Positions 54,868-64,000 of a DNA stretch of 64,000 bases are shown here, in pieces. Under the pieces are notes generated by a model. The model was given only the letters and a program-made list of their open reading frames with translations, ran no database searches and was not told the DNA's origin. The number at the start of each line of letters is the position of its first letter. Position 1 is the first letter of the stretch. The position numbers and the translations under genes were made by a program. The DNA is from Epilithonimonas zeae (GTDB lineage: Bacteria; Bacteroidota; Bacteroidia; Flavobacteriales; Weeksellaceae): NCBI RefSeq assembly GCF_023278365.1, contig NZ_CP075338.1, positions 372,001 through 436,000 on the forward strand, read 5' to 3'.

Positions 54868-56304
54868 TTACTTTATAAGTTTATCTAATAGAAATTTCCA
54901 GCGGGGATTTTCTGGTTCCAGTTCCTGTGCTTTTCTGAAACATTCGATTGCTTTTTTCTTGTTGTTATTTCTTTTATAAATTTCTCCAAGATTTTCGTAG
55001 GGAAGTGTAGAGTTAGGATATTCGGAAACATTCATTTCGAAAATTTTAATTGCATCATTTAGTTTGTTGGCTTTTCTTAATTCGTGACCGAGATAATTGA
55101 GCTGGTTCTCATTGAAATCTAAATCCGATGCTTTTGAGATTTTCAATCTCTTATATAAACTGATTCCTTCATTTACACCAGATTGCTTAATAGTTGTTCG
55201 TAATGTGTCCAGCAATTTCCAGGGATATTTGTAAGGTGTTATATTCGCAGTAGGATCTATGATGTGATTGCCGATATCTGTAACACCATTATTTGAATTG
55301 GACAAAACAACAACTGCAAACCCGTTCTTTTTATCGATCCCTAAAAATGTTCTGAATCCTGGCGTTCCGCCATCTTTGAAAAGAATATACCTTCCTTCGT
55401 CATTGTGCAAGGTCCAGCCGAGCGTGACATAACCTCTGTTGCCATCCTTTTTGGCTTGCTGCAGATGCGTTAGTTCCATTGCGGGATAAATATCGGATTT
55501 GATGAATCCCAAATTTGCCGCCGCAAAAGTCAGCATATCATTGGTTGTTGACCGGAAACCACCTCCCGCTTCAATTGCTCCCAACTCAATAAAATCAACA
55601 GGTTTACCGTATTCCGAATGCCCGATTGCTGCTCTTTTTTTGATTTCCGGAGTAAAGGTAATCACTGTACTTTTCATTCCCAAAGGTTTGCAGATGACAT
55701 CCTTCACAAATGTCTCGTAATTCTTTTTATGAGCCACAGAAGTCAGAATCTCGCCTAAAACACCATATCCAACATTGGAATATTGCCATCTGGAATCGAT
55801 GTCAAAACTTGGTTTGAAATCAGAAACATATTCGTACAAGCGCTTCACACTATAATCTTTATAAGGCTGATCCAGATTTTTCGGGTCAACATTGTAAGGA
55901 AATCTTGGGAAAGTTGACCGATGAGTAGAAAGATTGGACAAGGTAATCTCTTTTCCGTTTCTTGTTGGTGATTTTACATTTTGTGGAAGATATTGTGAGA
56001 TGGGATCGTTCAGATTAACTTCATTTCTCAAACTCATATCTGCCAATAGGAGAGAGGTGAAAACCTTTGTGATAGAGCCAATCTCATAAACTGTATCTCC
56101 GTCTGGTAAAGCAGGATTTTCATCACTCAAAACGCCTTCAGAATAAATTTGTCTTCCGCTTTTATCAATGAATCCAACAACAATGCTTTTGCTTCTTTTA
56201 TTAGCAACTTCCTGTTTGATGATCGCTTTTATACTATCCGCAGATAATTGTGCAAAAGTGATTTGTGACACAAAAGTCAATAATATCAGGATTGATTTCT
56301 TCAT
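54868..56304 (-). CDS. serine hydrolase (class C beta-lactamase-like) with TPR tail
   Basis: After a signal peptide (MKKSILILLTFVSQITFAQ) comes a penicillin-binding/beta-lactamase-like domain: SITK (SxxK, catalytic Ser), YSN (Y-x-N, RWQYSNVGYGVLG) and a late KDGGTPGF in the place of the KTG box. The C-terminal 100 residues form TPR-like repeats (DAIKIFEMNVSEYPNSTLPYENLGEIYKRNNNKKKAIECFRKAQ). Such enzymes act as esterases, peptidases or cell-wall enzymes rather than true beta-lactamases. It reads as a single gene upstream of, and not overlapping, marR. Confidence 0.87.
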   Translation of the reverse strand: MKKSILILLTFVSQITFAQLSADSIKAIIKQEVANKRSKSIVVGFIDKSGRQIYSEGVLSDENPALPDGDTVYEIGSITKVFTSLLLADMSLRNEVNLNDPISQYLPQNVKSPTRNGKEITLSNLSTHRSTFPRFPYNVDPKNLDQPYKDYSVKRLYEYVSDFKPSFDIDSRWQYSNVGYGVLGEILTSVAHKKNYETFVKDVICKPLGMKSTVITFTPEIKKRAAIGHSEYGKPVDFIELGAIEAGGGFRSTTNDMLTFAAANLGFIKSDIYPAMELTHLQQAKKDGNRGYVTLGWTLHNDEGRYILFKDGGTPGFRTFLGIDKKNGFAVVVLSNSNNGVTDIGNHIIDPTANITPYKYPWKLLDTLRTTIKQSGVNEGISLYKRLKISKASDLDFNENQLNYLGHELRKANKLNDAIKIFEMNVSEYPNSTLPYENLGEIYKRNNNKKKAIECFRKAQELEPENPRWKFLLDKLIK

Positions 56305-56397
56305 TTTTTGTAATTAATATTCCAGAGTTAAGACAACTCAAAGCTATGGATAATTACATTGGCAAGATATGGTTTGTTATTATTACTTTTTCATTGA

Positions 56398-56434
56398 ATA
56401 AAAAATAACACCATCGAATTTTGATGGTGTTATT
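56398..56434 (-). terminator. terminator of the rtcB operon
   Basis: AATAACACCATC and GATGGTGTTATT form perfect 12-base arms around seven bases, with a T run on the minus strand. The stop codon of the last nucleotidyltransferase lies inside the stem. Confidence 0.82.
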
Positions 56435-57491
56435 TGTAAAGTTGATTTCTAATTTCTATTAATGTTCTCTCAGCTTTTTCTTTATCAGGCAAATCTGGTA
56501 AAGAAGATTTATCAGTGAGTGAATTCAATTCTTCAATTAGTTTATCCGCTAACAAAAGCAAGTCATCATAATCCCAATTTCCTGTTTTGATGTCCAAAAG
56601 TTCATCACGGTTTTTAACACGGATTTCAATCTTATTATTCCTGAAAATATTAACCGCCGATTGCAAAAGACGAATAGTATGCATCATATTTTTGCTGTCG
56701 TAATTTTTGCCGTGTTTTTGATTGGTATTGTATCGGTCATCATTTCTTTTCTCGACCCATTCCCAATATTCCTTATAGTTTTTGCAATAAATAGAGTAGG
56801 CATCCTGATTGAAAAACAAATAAGCTTCTTGCTTTTCTTCTTTTGGGACAGATGATAAACTGACTTCATTAGAATCTTCAATTTTGTAGATTCCACTGTA
56901 ATCCTTATCTCCCAAGTCATCATAAAACAAAGCGAAAACACCTTTTGAATTGGGCATCTTTACCAAACCGCAATTTTCTTGTAAAAAGTTTTTTTCCTTC
57001 AACCAATCTTTTGCAGGAATTGAATTTGAATCTTCCAAAATCACACAAAAATCCAAAATTCCTTTTCGTTCTTTTTCAACAGGATTCACAATCTTTTTAT
57101 TAAGTCCTCTTGCTTTCTGAATCTGAGTTGACGCATATCCACCAAAAGTATCTTTACAAAGTTTTGATAGAAAATCTTCCTGACGAAATTTATCCATTAT
57201 CGGATTTTTGTAAAGAATACAATCTTCCGGCGTTGCTAATATTTCCAGAATATTTGGATTATTTTTTAATAGAAGTTCAACAAAACGTCCTATTTCATAG
57301 TAAACAATATCATTAGTTGCATTTGAAACTTGCGGAATATATTCTAAACCATAGAATAAATCTTTCGGTAAATAGAAAACACCTTTTATATCCGTATCCG
57401 AATTTTCCGTCGCCAATCCGAAAGACTTGCTTCCGGAAATGGCTTCGAAAAGGATAAGGTTATTTTGTTTTAAAAAATCGATAGTTATCAT
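56430..57491 (-). CDS. nucleotidyltransferase of the DNA polymerase beta superfamily, 353 aa
   Basis: The N-terminal 60 residues hold the nucleotidyltransferase core: ILFEAISGSKSFGLATENSDTDIKGVFY, matching the GSxxFGLAxxxSDxDIKG pattern of the YcgL-like (PF10127) group. The rest is helical and may bind RNA. It starts two bases after the preceding nucleotidyltransferase gene, inside the rtcB operon. Members may add or remove nucleotides at RNA ends, which suits an RNA-repair context; substrate unknown. Confidence 0.82.
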   Translation of the reverse strand: MITIDFLKQNNLILFEAISGSKSFGLATENSDTDIKGVFYLPKDLFYGLEYIPQVSNATNDIVYYEIGRFVELLLKNNPNILEILATPEDCILYKNPIMDKFRQEDFLSKLCKDTFGGYASTQIQKARGLNKKIVNPVEKERKGILDFCVILEDSNSIPAKDWLKEKNFLQENCGLVKMPNSKGVFALFYDDLGDKDYSGIYKIEDSNEVSLSSVPKEEKQEAYLFFNQDAYSIYCKNYKEYWEWVEKRNDDRYNTNQKHGKNYDSKNMMHTIRLLQSAVNIFRNNKIEIRVKNRDELLDIKTGNWDYDDLLLLADKLIEELNSLTDKSSLPDLPDKEKAERTLIEIRNQLYK

Positions 57492-57493
57492 TG

Positions 57494-58243
57494 TTAAGAT
57501 TTCAATAATTCTACAAATATTCTTTCAGCTTCTGATTTATCAAGATTTCCTGCTCTCAAAGTTTTTGCTTTTTCTGAAAGGTTTTCTATTTCTGATTTAA
57601 GATATTCGAAAAGTTCCCAATCTTGACCGTGGAAATATTTTTCTCCATTTTCAGATTTTATATTCAATAAAAATTGAACTTTATAGAACATATTTTCGGG
57701 TAACAAATCTAACATTTCGTGAAATATTACCGGCGGAAAAGTTCCTTTCTCAACAACCCATTTTGAGGCTAAAGTTGTCCTTAGACAATAGAAATAATCT
57801 TTAAGCTTCACTTCATCTTTGTTACACGATTCCAAATATTTTTTACTTATTGATAAATAATGGAAAACTACTGAAACAGGAGAAAAAGCTTCTTTTGCTA
57901 AAGGTATCATCTTTTCCAGAAATGTATCATTTTTTATATAAAATATGTGTGAAAACAGATGCTCCAAAAGCGGAACGTTCGATTTGTTCAATAAATGAAA
58001 AGTCTTCTTCAAGTCCCAACCGGAACCGTCCAAATCATCTTCGGTCATAAATTCTATTGTATCGCGCTTTTCCCACGGCGAAAGATACCAATCTGTAGGA
58101 TGTTTGTATATGAAACGTATATCGTAATCGCTGTCCGGAGAAGCAAATCCCCAAGAACGGCTTCCGGATTCTATAGCGAAAAGTATGTCTATATTTTTCT
58201 CTTTTTCAAGAGTTTTTAATTTATCTATTATTTTTGTTTTCAT
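57494..58243 (-). CDS. second nucleotidyltransferase of the same superfamily, 250 aa
   Basis: It has the same core, IDILFAIESGSRSWGFASPDSDYDIRFIY, and DTIEFMTEDDLDGSGWDLKKTFHLL. It is a paralogue, not a fragment, of the 353-residue neighbour and differs in its C-terminal helices. The ATG at 58243 (MKTKIIDKL) lies four bases after the stop of rtcB; the longer frame to 58297 would overlap rtcB. Two non-identical nucleotidyltransferases with one ligase suggests division of labour on different RNA ends. Confidence 0.82.
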   Translation of the reverse strand: MKTKIIDKLKTLEKEKNIDILFAIESGSRSWGFASPDSDYDIRFIYKHPTDWYLSPWEKRDTIEFMTEDDLDGSGWDLKKTFHLLNKSNVPLLEHLFSHIFYIKNDTFLEKMIPLAKEAFSPVSVVFHYLSISKKYLESCNKDEVKLKDYFYCLRTTLASKWVVEKGTFPPVIFHEMLDLLPENMFYKVQFLLNIKSENGEKYFHGQDWELFEYLKSEIENLSEKAKTLRAGNLDKSEAERIFVELLKS

Positions 58244-58247
58244 TGTT

Positions 58248-59693
<1,446 letters not shown>

Positions 59694-59727
59694 TTATTTT
59701 AATTATTTTTGATGAAATTTTATTAAA

Positions 59728-60063
59728 ATGATTTTAGAACAACTGAAAAATTCTCCTGAAAGTATAGATTTCAAAGAAGCAATTGCTTTTATTGATGAGA
59801 ATTATGATTTCACACCAACGAAATTCACGAACGGAAATACGGTTAACGAAGCCAATCAAAATAATGGTTCTTGCAAGGTTTTTAGTTTTGCAAAATTGAA
59901 TCAACTTTCAAAGGAGGAAACTTTAGCATTGTTCGGGGACTTTTATAAAACTGATGTTTTGAAAAACCCTGAAGGAACAGACCACCAAAATATCAGGAAT
60001 TTTATAGAGTTTGGATGGGACGGGATTTCTTTTGAAGGAGAAGCTTTAAGGAAAAAAGATTAG
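59728..60063 (+). CDS. HopJ-family protein
   Basis: The 111-residue product matches the HopJ family (MILEQLKNSPESIDFKEAIAFIDENYDFTPTKFTNG, NGSCKVFSFAKLNQLSKEETLALFGDFY). In spite of the name, chromosomal homologues are widespread soluble proteins, and most have no link to type III secretion. It reads away from rtcB, with only 97 bases between the starts, so it shares the intergenic control region with that operon. Confidence 0.82.
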   Translation: MILEQLKNSPESIDFKEAIAFIDENYDFTPTKFTNGNTVNEANQNNGSCKVFSFAKLNQLSKEETLALFGDFYKTDVLKNPEGTDHQNIRNFIEFGWDGISFEGEALRKKD

Positions 60064-60148
60064 GATTTACTGGAGCTTAGAAAATTGTTAAATTTTACGG
60101 CAATTCAAATTCATTTATAATTCATAATTAATCAGTTATAATTATTCT

Positions 60149-61165
60149 ATGTCATCCAACAAAAATGCTTTAATCCGCTATAAAACACTCGACAAATGTC
60201 TCAAAAATAAGTATAAAAAATATACTTTGGAAGATCTGATGGACGAATGTTCCGAAGCCTTGTTTGAATTTGAAGGCAAAGAATCTTTTGTGAGCAAACG
60301 CACCATCCAGTTGGATTTGCAGAATATGCGGAGTGAGAAATTTGGTTATGAAGCGCCTATCGAAGTTTATGAAAAACGATTTTATCGTTATAGTGACCCA
60401 GATTACAGTATTCATCAGATTTCTGTGAATGAGAATGATTTGAAAGCTATGAATAATGCCGTTCAGATTCTGAAACAGTTCAAGGATTTTTCAATGTTTA
60501 AGGAGATGAATGGCGTGATTCAGAAACTGGAAGATTCGATACAATCTACGAGTCAGAAATCAATTATTCATCTTGATAAAAATGAACAGCTAAAAGGTCT
60601 TGAACATATTGATATTCTTTATGAAAGTATTCTGAACAAAAAAGTTTTAAGGATTCTTTATAAAAGTTTCAAAGCCAGAGAGTCGAATCATTACATTGTT
60701 CATCCTCAATTATTGAAAGAATATAATAACCGTTGGTTCTTGATATGTTGGCATAAAAACAAGATTATGAATCTTGCATTAGACAGAATGGAAGACATCT
60801 CTGTTGAAGATAAAATTGAATATATTGATAAGGAATTTAATGCCGACCGATATTTTGGAGAAGTCATTGGCGCAACGGTTTCCGAAACACAGCGTCCGCA
60901 AAATGTGATATTCTTTATCGACAGAAAGCACGCACCTTATGTCAAAACGAAACCTTTCCATCATTCTCAGGAGATTATCAAAGAAGAAGAATCGGGAACG
61001 ACTTTCAAAATCTGTGTTCAATTGAACTTCGAATTGGAAAGAATGATTCTTGGAATGGGAGAGTTTATCAAAGTTTTAGGACCTCGAAAATTGAAACAAA
61101 GAATTGCTAAAAGTCTGAAATTGGCGAGTGAAAATTATACTTCTGAAGAACTAAAAATTAATTAA
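60149..61165 (+). CDS. WYL-domain transcriptional regulator
   Basis: A winged-helix N-terminus (RYKTLDKCLKNKYKKYTLEDLMDECSEAL, KRTIQLDLQNMRSE) is followed by a WYL domain (RILYKSFKARESNHYIVHPQLLKEYNNRWFLICWHKNK) and a C-terminal WCX extension. WYL regulators sense nucleic-acid-derived ligands and often control RNA-repair or defence genes, so control of the nearby divergent rtcB operon is a reasonable inference. Its stop overlaps the convergent helicase stop by four bases. Confidence 0.87.
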   Translation: MSSNKNALIRYKTLDKCLKNKYKKYTLEDLMDECSEALFEFEGKESFVSKRTIQLDLQNMRSEKFGYEAPIEVYEKRFYRYSDPDYSIHQISVNENDLKAMNNAVQILKQFKDFSMFKEMNGVIQKLEDSIQSTSQKSIIHLDKNEQLKGLEHIDILYESILNKKVLRILYKSFKARESNHYIVHPQLLKEYNNRWFLICWHKNKIMNLALDRMEDISVEDKIEYIDKEFNADRYFGEVIGATVSETQRPQNVIFFIDRKHAPYVKTKPFHHSQEIIKEEESGTTFKICVQLNFELERMILGMGEFIKVLGPRKLKQRIAKSLKLASENYTSEELKIN

Positions 61166-62304
61166 TATCCGTGCAAATCCAAGCCTTCCATCCTTTGCAA
61201 AGTCACTTTTTTGCCCATCTTTTTCTGAATCACTCGGAAATGATGTAATTCATCATCCGTTAAAATATTGATGGCTGTTCCTTTTTCGCCTGCACGACCT
61301 GTTCTACCAATTCTATGGATATAATCCAAGGGCGAACGAGGCAGTTCGTAATTAATAACACAAGGCAAATCATCGATATGGATTCCACGACCAATCAAAT
61401 CTGTGGCTACTAGAATCTGAGCACCATTAACCTTGAATTCTTCCAAGTTATTTCGTCGAGCACCTTGCGATTTCTGGCTATGGATGGCAACAGCTTTTAT
61501 TTTATTCTTTTTAAGTTTTTCAACCAAATTATCTGCAGACCTTGTGGATGAAACAAAAATCAAAGCTTTTTCAACTTTCTTTTTTTTGATAAGATATCTC
61601 AAAAAAGGACCTTTGTTTTCGGGGGCAACGTGATAGGCTAATTGTTCGATATTGTCAATTTCAACTTCTTCCTTTTTGATTTCGATTAAAGTCGGGTTGA
61701 TTGAGAGTCGTTCCCTCATTTCAGAAACTTTATCATTCAAAGTTGCGGAAAATAGGGTTGTTTGTTTTGCAACAGGCATCATTGCAAACAGCTTGTTCAT
61801 TTCTTCACCAAAACCTAATTGAAACATCTTATCTGCTTCATCAATCACTAAGTGTTGGATTCCAGAAATGCTCAGAGCATTATGATCAATCAAATCCAAA
61901 AGGCGACCAGGCGTTGCAATAAGAACTTCTACGCCGAACATTCCTTTCATCTGGGGATTGATAGAAACACCGCCGTAAACAGCCATTGTACGAACTTCAC
62001 GTTTTAGATTATCTGTAAAAGCGCGGAAAACTTCATCAATTTGAATGGCTAATTCTCGTGTAGGAACCAATATTAAAACCTGAACGTTTCTGTCTTTTTT
62101 AACTTCGGTATTTTGTAGTTTTTCTAAAATAGGCATTACGAAACAAGCTGTTTTTCCCGAACCTGTTTGTGCTATTCCCATCAAGTCTTTACCTTGTAAT
62201 ATCACAGGAACTGCTTGTTCTTGGATTGGAAAAGGTTTCAGATAACCCAATTTTTTAACAGACCGAATAATATTGCTTGATAATCCTAACGCTTCGAATG
62301 ACAT
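61162..62304 (-). CDS. DEAD-box RNA helicase (RhlE-like)
   Basis: ATP-dependent RNA helicase with the full motif set: Q-motif (GYLKPFPIQEQAVP), motif I AQTGSGKT, Ia PTRELA, Ib TPGR, II DEAD (VIDEADKMFQLGF), III SAT, V ATDLIGRGIH and VI HRIGRTGR. The 380 residues end soon after the core (QRMEGLDLHGY), so it lacks a long basic tail. The ATG at 62304 follows a TATCTTTG -10 box on the minus strand; the upstream in-frame TTG at 62322 lies within it. Confidence 0.93.
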   Translation of the reverse strand: MSFEALGLSSNIIRSVKKLGYLKPFPIQEQAVPVILQGKDLMGIAQTGSGKTACFVMPILEKLQNTEVKKDRNVQVLILVPTRELAIQIDEVFRAFTDNLKREVRTMAVYGGVSINPQMKGMFGVEVLIATPGRLLDLIDHNALSISGIQHLVIDEADKMFQLGFGEEMNKLFAMMPVAKQTTLFSATLNDKVSEMRERLSINPTLIEIKKEEVEIDNIEQLAYHVAPENKGPFLRYLIKKKKVEKALIFVSSTRSADNLVEKLKKNKIKAVAIHSQKSQGARRNNLEEFKVNGAQILVATDLIGRGIHIDDLPCVINYELPRSPLDYIHRIGRTGRAGEKGTAINILTDDELHHFRVIQKKMGKKVTLQRMEGLDLHGY

Positions 62305-62319
62305 AAAACTAATTTGCGG

Positions 62320-62327
62320 CAAAGATA
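62320..62327 (-). promoter_or_regulatory. -10 box of the DEAD-box helicase
   Basis: On the minus strand TATCTTTG lies 15 bases before the ATG at 62304. Confidence 0.5.
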
Positions 62328-62413
62328 AGTTATTGAATCTGGTTTCTATTATTTGTTGGGAATCAAAAGATTAAATGGCTTATTTCTTGTAATGATTTTT
62401 CAAAATTTAAATT

Positions 62414-62539
62414 ATGAAATCAAGATTGTTAAGAATGGCTTTGACTTGGCTGGCTCCGATTGTAATTGGATACGTTGTCAAAAAAATAGAAGAGAAAGTG
62501 TCTAATAAGAATCAGCCAAAAGAGATTCCGACTAACTAA
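62414..62539 (+). CDS. small membrane protein, 41 aa
   Basis: MKSRLLRMALTWLAPIVIGY begins a short protein with one amphipathic membrane helix followed by a charged tail (VVKKIEEKVSNKNQPKEIPTN). An A-rich start region and a strong terminator nine bases after the stop support it as a real gene. I recall similar short proteins in related bacteria, without a function. Confidence 0.6.
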   Translation: MKSRLLRMALTWLAPIVIGYVVKKIEEKVSNKNQPKEIPTN

Positions 62540-62545
62540 AAAATC

Positions 62546-62578
62546 ATCCATCAATTTACTGATGGATTTTTTTATTTT
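62546..62578 (+). terminator. terminator after the 41-aa gene
   Basis: ATCCATCA and TGATGGAT pair around ATTTAC, followed by a T7 run. Confidence 0.85.
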
Positions 62579-62658
62579 TCATAGTCATAATCATATAAAA
62601 TTGATTTGTTTATTTGTTTTTGGCTTAAGTTTTGAATTTAATTCACAAATATTATACT

Positions 62659-62823
62659 ATGAAAAAATATATTAACTTTATTCCGCTGTTTTTATTAGCG
62701 GGAATGTTGACAAGCTGCGAAGCAGTCGAAACTATCTTCAAAGCCGGTATGTGGTGGGGAATTATTTTAGTTGTAGGTGTTATCGGCTTAGTAATGTGGT
62801 TGTTATCTAGGGGTAAAAACTAA
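62659..62823 (+). CDS. small lipoprotein with one membrane helix, 54 aa
   Basis: A lipobox at LTSC (Cys20) is followed by a Met/Trp-rich helix (MWWGIILVVGVIGLVMWLL) and a basic end. It resembles a widespread Bacteroidota small protein that is often mislabelled as phosphatidate cytidylyltransferase; nothing in 54 residues supports that activity. The start was set at 62659 (MKKYINF), not the in-frame 62632 TTG. Confidence 0.75.
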   Translation: MKKYINFIPLFLLAGMLTSCEAVETIFKAGMWWGIILVVGVIGLVMWLLSRGKN

Positions 62824-62858
62824 AAAAAAGCGGGAAATATTTCCCGCTTTATATTTTT
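62824..62858. terminator. terminator between small lipoprotein and rhodanese
   Basis: AAAGCGGGAAAT and ATTTCCCGCTTT form a 24-base perfect palindrome with A and T runs either side, serving both convergent genes. Confidence 0.87.
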
Positions 62859-62868
62859 TTGTATAGTC

Positions 62869-63156
62869 TTAAAGATTCTCTAAAGTCGCACTTAGGTCGT
62901 TGTAACCACCACCATTGTAGACATTGTCAAAACCTTGAGATTTGTAAAATTCAGTTGCTTTTCCAGATCTGTTTCCAGATCTGCAGAAGAAAATTACGTT
63001 GCCATCTAAAGCTCTGATTTCATCGATATGCGCTTCGATGTCTCCCAAAGGAATATTATTTGCTTCTGCGATATTTCCATCAACTTCCAGTTCCAAAGGT
63101 TCACGAACATCAATCAAGTGATAATTTCCAGCTTTCAATACGTCTTCTATTGCCAT
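62869..63156 (-). CDS. rhodanese-like protein
   Basis: A single rhodanese domain of 95 residues: YHLIDVREPLELEVDGNIAEANNIPLG, then the active loop CRSGNRSGKA with the sulfur-carrying cysteine. These proteins move sulfane sulfur, or sense stress in detoxification and thiolation pathways. It is a single gene that reads away from queG. Confidence 0.9.
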   Translation of the reverse strand: MAIEDVLKAGNYHLIDVREPLELEVDGNIAEANNIPLGDIEAHIDEIRALDGNVIFFCRSGNRSGKATEFYKSQGFDNVYNGGGYNDLSATLENL

Positions 63157-63279
63157 AATATTTTATTTTTTTACGTTTTAATACTAACAAAAATACAAAT
63201 TTTAGATATTAGTTTTAATATAAAATAAGTTCTTTTTTATGTTGCAAAATCAATTTTATGATTGATGATTTTAAAACAT

Positions 63280-63287
63280 TAATTTTG
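63280..63287 (+). promoter_or_regulatory. -10 box of queG
   Basis: TAATTTTG lies ten bases before the ATG at 63298. Confidence 0.5.
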
Positions 63288-63297
63288 CAATTTCCAA

Positions 63298-64000
63298 ATG
63301 AACAACAAAGAGAGATACAGCAATCTGATAAAATCCAAAGCTTTAGCTTTCGGGTTTCAGTCTTGTGGTATTTCCAAAGCTGATTTTCTGGAAGAAGAAG
63401 CACCGCATTTGGAACAATGGTTGAAGAACAATTTCCACGGTGAGATGAGATATATGGAGAATTATTTCGATAAACGTCTAGATCCGAGATTGTTGGTAGA
63501 AGGTTCCAAATCTGTGATTTCTCTGAGTTACAATTATTTCCCTGAAGAAGTTCAAACCAATAAAGACTTTAAGTTAGCCAAGTATGCTTACGGCGAAGAT
63601 TATCACGATGTTATCAAAGATAAATTGAAGCTAATGATTGCTGAACTTCAGGAAGAAATAGGAGAGTTCTCTTTTCGCGTTTTTGTAGATTCTGCACCGG
63701 TTTTGGAGAAAGCCTGGGCAAAGAAATCTGGAATTGGCTGGGTTGGGAAAAACTCAAACCTTATTACCAAAAAAAATGGTTCGTTTTATTTTTTGGCAGA
63801 AATCATTTGTGATTTGGAATTGATTCAGGATTATGAGGTAACAGACCATTGTGGGAGTTGTACCAAATGCATCGACGCTTGCCCAACACAAGCAATAGTT
63901 TCTGATAAAATCATCGATGGAAGCAAATGTATTTCTTACGCAACCATTGAATTAAAGGACCAAATTCCGGATTTTTTTAAAGATAAAATGGAAGATTGGA
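63298..64000 (+). CDS. queG: epoxyqueuosine reductase, 3' partial
   Basis: This cobalamin-dependent enzyme reduces epoxyqueuosine to queuosine in tRNA. The N-terminal cobalamin-binding region is clear ([71 protein letters not shown]), and the first iron-sulfur cluster motif follows ([13 protein letters not shown]). The second cluster and C-terminus lie beyond the window. 234 codons are present. Confidence 0.93.
   Translation, partial: MNNKERYSNLIKSKALAFGFQSCGISKADFLEEEAPHLEQWLKNNFHGEMRYMENYFDKRLDPRLLVEGSKSVISLSYNYFPEEVQTNKDFKLAKYAYGEDYHDVIKDKLKLMIAELQEEIGEFSFRVFVDSAPVLEKAWAKKSGIGWVGKNSNLITKKNGSFYFLAEIICDLELIQDYEVTDHCGSCTKCIDACPTQAIVSDKIIDGSKCISYATIELKDQIPDFFKDKMEDW

Noticed and set aside
54868-56304. 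True class C beta-lactamase
   Set aside because: The KTG box is replaced by KDGGTPGF-type residues and a TPR tail is present; a general serine hydrolase is the safer call.
62659-62823. Phosphatidate cytidylyltransferase
   Set aside because: Homologues are often given that name, but 54 residues with a lipobox and one helix cannot contain the enzyme.

Overview
The window comes from a low-GC member of the Bacteroidota, order Flavobacteriales, most likely Chryseobacterium, Epilithonimonas or a close relative in the Weeksellaceae. The evidence is a PorQ type IX secretion gene, a TamL-type lipoprotein, a fused DAHP synthase/chorismate mutase, a short eukaryote-like ProS, many SusCD-era style lipoproteins and receptors, and promoters with the Bacteroidota -10 box TAnnTTTG. 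Nearly all of it is ordinary chromosomal backbone. I see no rRNA, tRNA, CRISPR array, transposase or prophage. The left end cuts a SurA-like parvulin gene and the right end cuts queG.

Layout. 0-8.3 kb: parvulin foldase, a minus-strand group of small envelope or unknown genes with a metallo-beta-lactamase-fold hydrolase, ssb, a stand-alone HRDC protein, ppc, and a small membrane-protein cluster that seems frameshifted. 8.4-15 kb: small unknown genes, an orphan type IX sorting-domain remnant between two look-alike terminators, pyrH-frr, porQ, cmk, and a YtxH/holin-like cluster. 15-26 kb: a tRNA/rRNA methyltransferase that overlaps head to head with tamL, an SRPBCC protein, sucA-sucB, and dnaX with an A10 run that splits it into gamma-like and tau parts. 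26-31 kb: a TPR/AraC membrane regulator facing a small lipoprotein and a secreted C1q-like protein, then the DAHP synthase/chorismate mutase gene behind a strikingly Phe/Tyr/Trp-rich leader peptide, and rsgA. 31-39 kb: FadL-type porin with a Gly/Trp/Tyr-rich lipoprotein, proS, a DUF937-OmpA protein, an Nramp transporter with a DtxR/MntR-like operator, and transaldolase. 39-48 kb: gyrA with a TPR partner, DUF4286, an ABC1/UbiB kinase, and pnp. 48-52 kb: accessory interval with a ten-copy 21-bp degenerate repeat, an unknown coiled gene, and a GHKL ATPase joined to a PD-(D/E)xK-like nuclease that ends in an (ACT)11 microsatellite. 52-64 kb: TonB-type receptor with MarR regulator, serine hydrolase, an RNA-repair cluster (rtcB plus two nucleotidyltransferases, with HopJ and a WYL regulator nearby), a DEAD-box helicase, small lipoprotein, rhodanese and queG.

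The most interesting points are the aromatic leader peptide upstream of the first aromatic-pathway enzyme (a candidate ribosome-mediated attenuator), the dnaX recoding site, a dispersed noncoding element present twice with a compensatory base-pair change between copies, the GHKL-nuclease gene, and the 21-bp repeat array. All are read from sequence alone; none has been tested by folding software or database search.
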